Assembly (NCBI RefSeq): GCF_017916505.1
Contig: NZ_JAFMSZ010000003.1
Coordinates: forward strand, 186,001-250,000
DNA: 64,000 nucleotides
Reading direction: 5' to 3'
Source: Naasia sp. SYSU D00057
GTDB taxonomy: Bacteria; Actinomycetota; Actinomycetes; Actinomycetales; Microbacteriaceae
Positions 60,497 to 64,000 of this stretch are shown one piece after another; within the stretch, counting starts at the first letter, position 1; every line of letters begins with the position of its first letter. Under the pieces are notes generated by a model that worked only from the letters and a program-made list of their open reading frames with translations, made no database searches and had not been told where the DNA came from. Position numbers and translations under genes: made by a program.

Positions 60497-61258
60497 GTGA
60501 CGGAACGACTGACCGGCAAGACGGCCCTGGTGACCGGTGCGGCGACGGGGATCGGCCAGTCCGTGGCCGACCGCTTCGCGCGCGAGGGCGCTCGCGTCGT
60601 CTATGCGGATCGCAACGGCGAGGCGGCGGTGGGTGCCGCAGCGGCGGCCGACGGGAGCCGCGGCCGAGCTGTGACTATGGACATCTCCGACGAGGCCTCG
60701 GTCGAGGCGGCGTTCGCCGAGCTCTCCGCGGACGGCTGGTCACCCGATGTGGTGGTCGCGAACGCGGGCGTCCAGCTGTTCGGCAAGGACGCGAAGGCCG
60801 CCGACCTCGACCTCGAGAACTGGCGCCGCACGATCGACGTGAACCTCACCGGCACGTTCCTCACCGTGAAGCATGCCGTGCGCGCGATGCTCGCCTCCGG
60901 GGGCGGATCGATCATCCTCACCGGCAGCCCGACCGGCATCAACGGCGAGGGCGCCGACTTCACCGCCTACAGCGCCTCGAAGGCGGGCATCCACGGCCTC
61001 GGGCGCACCGTCGCCGCCGCCTACGCGAAGCAGAACATTCGCGTGAACACGGTCGTGCCCGCCTACACGGAGACGACCCTCGTCACCACGATCACCTCCG
61101 ACCCGGAGTCGCGGGCCGCGATCATCGGCCGCATCCCCATGGGCCGCGCCGGATCTCCCGCCGACGTCGAGGGCATCATGGTGTTCCTCGCGAGTGACGA
61201 CGCGGCCTTCGCCACCGGCGGCCTGTTCGCCGTCGATGGCGGCATGACCACGCTCTGA
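60497..61258 (+). CDS. SDR family oxidoreductase
   Basis: 253 residues from the GTG at 60497 (GGAGGAG 5 nt upstream). Classical short-chain dehydrogenase: cofactor motif TGAATGIG, NAG in VVANAGVQ, catalytic Ser in ILTGSP and YSASK. The acidic residue at the end of strand 2 (VYADRN) favours NAD. It is followed 1 bp later by a D-apionate-lactonase-like gene and shares the GntR operator, so oxidation of a sugar or sugar acid is likely. Confidence 0.9.
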   Translation: MTERLTGKTALVTGAATGIGQSVADRFAREGARVVYADRNGEAAVGAAAAADGSRGRAVTMDISDEASVEAAFAELSADGWSPDVVVANAGVQLFGKDAKAADLDLENWRRTIDVNLTGTFLTVKHAVRAMLASGGGSIILTGSPTGINGEGADFTAYSASKAGIHGLGRTVAAAYAKQNIRVNTVVPAYTETTLVTTITSDPESRAAIIGRIPMGRAGSPADVEGIMVFLASDDAAFATGGLFAVDGGMTTL

Positions 61259-61259
61259 G

Positions 61260-63017
61260 ATGACGACTCTCGAGGAGCACGCCGCGGCCGACCGCGCCTG
61301 GGGCGACACCGAGCCGATCCCGCAGGAGTGGCGCTCCGGCCCCTGGAGCCTCGAGGTGCGCGGCGACGAGCTCGCCGACCTGCGGTTCGACGGCGCCCTC
61401 GTGCTGCGGATGGTCCGTGCCGTCGCGCGGGACCGCAACTGGAGCACCGTCCCGCCCGAGGTCCTGTCGGCGACCGCCACGGACGAGGAGCTCGTGCTCG
61501 AGCTCCGGCTCCACGGCTACGGCGCCGACCTGCGCGGCGCGCTCCGGGTGACGGCAGTAGGCGGCGGGCTGCGGATCGCCTTCGATGCGCGATCCGGCAC
61601 CGACTTCCTCCGCAACCGCGTCGGACTCGTGGTGCTGCACCCGCCGAGTGTGGCCGGCCGGCCGATGACCGTCGTCACGCCGGACGGCGACCGGACAGAG
61701 GGCGCGTTCCCGACCTCGATCAGCCCGCACCAGCCGGCCTTCGACATCGCGGGGCTCCAGTGGACCGACGGCGGCGTCTGGAGCACGCTCGACTTCGAGG
61801 GCGATGTGTTCGAGATGGAGGACCAGCGCAACTGGACCGACGCCTCGTTCAAGACCTACAGCACCCCGCTCGCGCTCCCGTTCCCCGTCCTGCTCGCCGA
61901 GGGCGAGGAGGTGCACCAGGCCATCACGCTGACCGCGCGCCGGTCCGAAGCGCGGGAACCCGGCGGCGATCCGGACGCCGTGACCCTCGAGGAGACGGGC
62001 CGGAGCATGCCGACGATCGGGGTCGGCGCCTCCACGGCCCCGGATCCAGCGCCGGAGCTGCCGCGACCGGACGCGGACTCGCTCCTCGTCGAGCTCGTCC
62101 TCGCAACTCCTACCTGGCGCGCGGCGCTCGACCGCGCCGTCGCCGATTCCCGGGGCGTCCCCCTCGACGTGCGCGTCGTGGCGCAGGCCGGCGACGACCT
62201 CGGCGAGCTGGTCGGGGCGCTCGAGGGCATCGAGCCGGCGCGCATCGGGATCTACGACCGCGCCACCCACGTGAGCGAGCCGGCCCTCGTCGAGGCGCTC
62301 CGCTCGGCACTCGGCTCCCGTCGCGTGCCCGTCGTCGGCGGCGCGAGATCGCATTTCACCGAGCTGAACCGCAACCACGAGCGGCTCGACGACGGGCTCG
62401 AGGAGATCACGTACAGCGTGACCCCGCAGATGCACGCGACCGAGCGCAGCCAGCTCGTCGAGTCGATCGCGATGCAGCGGCTCGTCGCCCTCGACGCCGT
62501 GCGGATCGCGGCGGGCCGTCCCGTGCAGGTGGGCCCCATCACGCTCAAGGCCCGGTTCAACGCCGTCGCCACGACCGCGCCGCCCGCCGGCGGGAACGAC
62601 CTCTCGGAGGGCTACGGCGCCGAGCTGTTCGACGCGACCGACCCGCGCCAGCGCTCGTCGGCGCTCGCCGCGTGGACGATCGCGAGTGCCGCGGCGTCGA
62701 GCGTGCCGGGCGTCGCGGGCATCACCTACTTCGAGCAGTGGGGGCCCCGCGGCATCGTCGACGCGGACGGCGCGCCCTACCCGGTCGCCCAGGCGATCGC
62801 GTGGCTGCACGAACTGACAGGGCACCCGATGCTCGCCGCCGCCGACCCGGGCCGCGGCGGGGTGTGGGCTCTCGGAGCGCACACGGACGAGGGAACGGTG
62901 GTCCTGGTCGCGAACCTCACCGCCCGCCTGCGCCGGGTAACGCTGACGCTGCCGGACGGGGGAGAGCATGTGCAGGAGCTCGGCCCGTTGGAGGCGAGCC
63001 GCCTCGTCGTGCGCTGA
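61260..63017 (+). CDS. D-apionate lactonase-like protein
   Basis: 585 residues, without a signal peptide. The N-terminal beta-rich half has VRAVARDRNWSTVPPEV, FEGDVFEMEDQRNWTDASFK and TPLALPFPV. The C-terminal half is TIM-barrel-like, with YSVTPQMHATERSQLVES. These blocks resemble the D-apionate lactonase (ApnL) family of apiose catabolism, which opens D-apionolactone. The assignment is from remembered family motifs and is tentative; it could be a lactonase for another plant sugar acid. The ATG is 1 bp after the SDR stop. Confidence 0.65.
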   Translation: MTTLEEHAAADRAWGDTEPIPQEWRSGPWSLEVRGDELADLRFDGALVLRMVRAVARDRNWSTVPPEVLSATATDEELVLELRLHGYGADLRGALRVTAVGGGLRIAFDARSGTDFLRNRVGLVVLHPPSVAGRPMTVVTPDGDRTEGAFPTSISPHQPAFDIAGLQWTDGGVWSTLDFEGDVFEMEDQRNWTDASFKTYSTPLALPFPVLLAEGEEVHQAITLTARRSEAREPGGDPDAVTLEETGRSMPTIGVGASTAPDPAPELPRPDADSLLVELVLATPTWRAALDRAVADSRGVPLDVRVVAQAGDDLGELVGALEGIEPARIGIYDRATHVSEPALVEALRSALGSRRVPVVGGARSHFTELNRNHERLDDGLEEITYSVTPQMHATERSQLVESIAMQRLVALDAVRIAAGRPVQVGPITLKARFNAVATTAPPAGGNDLSEGYGAELFDATDPRQRSSALAAWTIASAAASSVPGVAGITYFEQWGPRGIVDADGAPYPVAQAIAWLHELTGHPMLAAADPGRGGVWALGAHTDEGTVVLVANLTARLRRVTLTLPDGGEHVQELGPLEASRLVVR

Positions 63018-63045
63018 CCGCCTCGCCGGGGCGGACCGTCGGCCG

Positions 63046-63780
63046 CTACGCGTGGGGTGCGGAGAGGCGGGCGGACGCCGTCGTCATGTGCGTCGCCATC
63101 GCGGAGGCGGCCGCGTCCGGGTCGCGGGCGAGGAGGGCGCGGTAGACGGCGTCGTGCTCCTCCAGCGCGGCGCGGGCGTCGTCCTCGTTCTCAAGGGCCC
63201 GGTCGACCCAGATGCGCAGCAGGGAGCGGACCACCTGCAGCTGGTCGAGGAGCACCGAGTTGCCCGCGCTGCTCGCGAGCTCGTGGTGGAAGGCCAGGTC
63301 CGCCTTCACGAACGTCGCCAAGTCGTCCACGGAGGCCCGCATCCGCTCGACCTGCTGGCCGAGGGTCACGAGCTGCTTCTCGGTGAGCCGCTCGGCGGCC
63401 AGCCGGGCGACGTAGATCTCGAGACCGGAGCGGAGCTCGAGCAGCTCGGCGGTGCTGCGCTCCCCGATGAGCACTCCCCAGCGGAGGGTCTGCGGGAGCA
63501 GTTCGCTGACGCTGCCGCGGAGGTACGTGCCCGAGCCCGGCCGCACATCGACGACCCCGAGGATCTCCAGGGCCGCGAGAGCCTCGCGGACGGCGGACCG
63601 GCCCACCTCCAGACTGGCGGCGAGCTGGCGCTCCGGGGGCAGCCGGGTGCCGGGGGCGATGGAGCCGCTCGTGAACAGATCCAGCAGCCGGGTGGCGACG
63701 ACCGACACGGCGGACCCGGAGGGCAGGGCGCCGAGCGCCGCGGTGATCTCCGCGGAGTGGTCGTCTCGATACGCCGGCAT
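63046..63780 (-). CDS. FadR-type GntR-family regulator
   Basis: 244 residues; TATGTT (63787-63792) ends 6 nt before the ATG (leaderless). Winged helix (about 25-90: GTRLPPERQLAASLEVGRSAVREALAAL) and FCD effector domain (about 100-235) with the metal and ligand histidines in AFHHELA, EEHDAVYRAL and ATHMTTA. FCD regulators usually sense sugar acids or organic acids. It lies convergent to the SDR/lactonase operon and divergent from the next gene, and two identical palindromes mark its targets. Confidence 0.92.
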   Translation of the reverse strand: MPAYRDDHSAEITAALGALPSGSAVSVVATRLLDLFTSGSIAPGTRLPPERQLAASLEVGRSAVREALAALEILGVVDVRPGSGTYLRGSVSELLPQTLRWGVLIGERSTAELLELRSGLEIYVARLAAERLTEKQLVTLGQQVERMRASVDDLATFVKADLAFHHELASSAGNSVLLDQLQVVRSLLRIWVDRALENEDDARAALEEHDAVYRALLARDPDAAASAMATHMTTASARLSAPHA

Positions 63781-63830
63781 GCCGTCAACATAGCGGGTCG
63801 AGGGCGCGGAATGGCTGGAAGAGACGCCCC

Positions 63831-63848
63831 AAACCGGTCAACCGGTTT
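63831..63848. promoter_or_regulatory. GntR-type operator between the regulator and the next gene
   Basis: AAACCGGTCAACCGGTTT: perfect 8-bp arms around CA. It overlaps the first bases of the -35 box (TTGACA, 63847-63852) of the rightward promoter, so binding would repress the downstream gene. Confidence 0.85.
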
Positions 63849-63876
63849 GACAAAAACCGACGGCGGCTTGAATACT
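63847..63876 (+). promoter_or_regulatory. Promoter of the right-edge gene
   Basis: TTGACA (63847-63852) and AATACT (63871-63876) are 18 bp apart; the start codon is 61 bp downstream. Confidence 0.7.
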
Positions 63877-63937
63877 GAACCCGATCGAGCGCGCCGCTCG
63901 GGCCTTCCCCATCGATGACGATCTCCAAGGAGTCAAC

Positions 63938-64000
63938 GTGGACGCCACTGCCCACACCACCGCGAGCGTCGAGCGCTCCGCGATCCGGAAGGTGGCCGTC
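63938..64000 (+). CDS. Start of a gene running off the right edge, possibly an MFS transporter
   Basis: The GTG at 63938 is 5 nt after AAGGAG. The 21 visible residues (MDATAHTTASVERSAIRKVAV) end where the first span of an MFS sugar-acid transporter would begin; RSAIRKVA is common in that position. The operator and promoter upstream place it in the GntR regulon. The product is a guess. Confidence 0.5.
   Translation, partial: MDATAHTTASVERSAIRKVAV

Noticed and set aside
1-64000. CRISPR arrays, prophage, insertion sequences, integrases
   Set aside because: No direct repeats with regular spacers and no transposase, recombinase or phage structural motif in any plausible frame. The two repeat families are palindromic and intergenic only.

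Overview
The window is about 70% GC, densely packed with genes on both strands, and reads as chromosomal DNA of a Gram-positive actinobacterium. I infer the family Microbacteriaceae. The reasons are the gene content (DUF2277, DUF4287 and DUF3105 proteins, an SCO-type phosphoglucomutase, a chaplin-repeat wall protein), the strong G/C bias at third codon positions, and many genes whose start codon lies 6-7 nt after a TANNNT -10 box with no Shine-Dalgarno sequence (leaderless mRNAs). No phage, insertion sequence, integron or CRISPR array is visible. The lifestyle signal is plant or litter association: cellulose, mannan and possibly apiose catabolism, agmatine breakdown and a decayed acetylxylan esterase.

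Layout. 1-1954: end of an alpha-E protein, a transglutaminase-like protein and an HtrA-type protease. 2001-3402: a GH6 cellulase behind two CebR-type operators. 3478-5414: an alpha/beta hydrolase and a lipoate-ligase-family protein. 5433-11697: a cello-oligosaccharide locus on the minus strand (binding protein, two permeases, GH1 beta-glucosidase, LacI regulator, GNAT) with three copies of the same operator in front. 11892-19890: amidase lipoprotein, a RibD-like reductase, phosphoglucomutase, prephenate dehydratase, a diacylglycerol-kinase-family protein, seryl-tRNA synthetase, a HAD phosphatase and tRNA-Ser(UGA). 19983-25324: small unknowns, a VanZ protein, a SugE/Gdx exporter behind a guanidine-III riboswitch, two very small genes, an LCP protein, tRNA-Ser(GCU), tRNA-Arg(ACG) and an acetylxylan esterase pseudogene.

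25325-36632 is mostly minus strand: DUF998, DUF4287 and a RibD-like reductase, an ECF sigma factor with a SnoaL tail, a five-repeat chaplin-like surface protein with three tandem hairpins after it and a Pro/Ala-rich secreted neighbour, an anchored propeller-like protein, a TIGR03943/YraQ-type permease pair, DUF305, DUF3105 and phosphofructokinase. 36759-50296: DMT transporter, polar amino acid (cystine-like) ABC transporter, nitronate monooxygenase family protein, YncE-like lipoprotein, NCS2 purine permease, RlmN, DUF2277, DUF1349, GH26 lipoprotein, aldo/keto reductase and a CPA2 antiporter. Five copies of a palindromic intergenic repeat fall in this part.

50528-53665 is an agmatine-to-putrescine operon (AguA, AguB) divergent from its probable LacI regulator. 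53662-56268 encodes a large membrane protein with an alpha/beta hydrolase tail. 56483-60429 is the most interesting unit: a cellulose-synthase-like glycosyltransferase with an unusual helical insert, in an overlapping operon with a complete partner-switching set (STAS, HATPase, GAF-SpoIIE phosphatase) and no sigma factor. 60497-64000 holds an SDR, a D-apionate-lactonase-like protein, a FadR-type GntR regulator and the start of a further gene. A matching palindromic operator lies at each end of this last unit, so it looks like a self-contained sugar-acid catabolic regulon.
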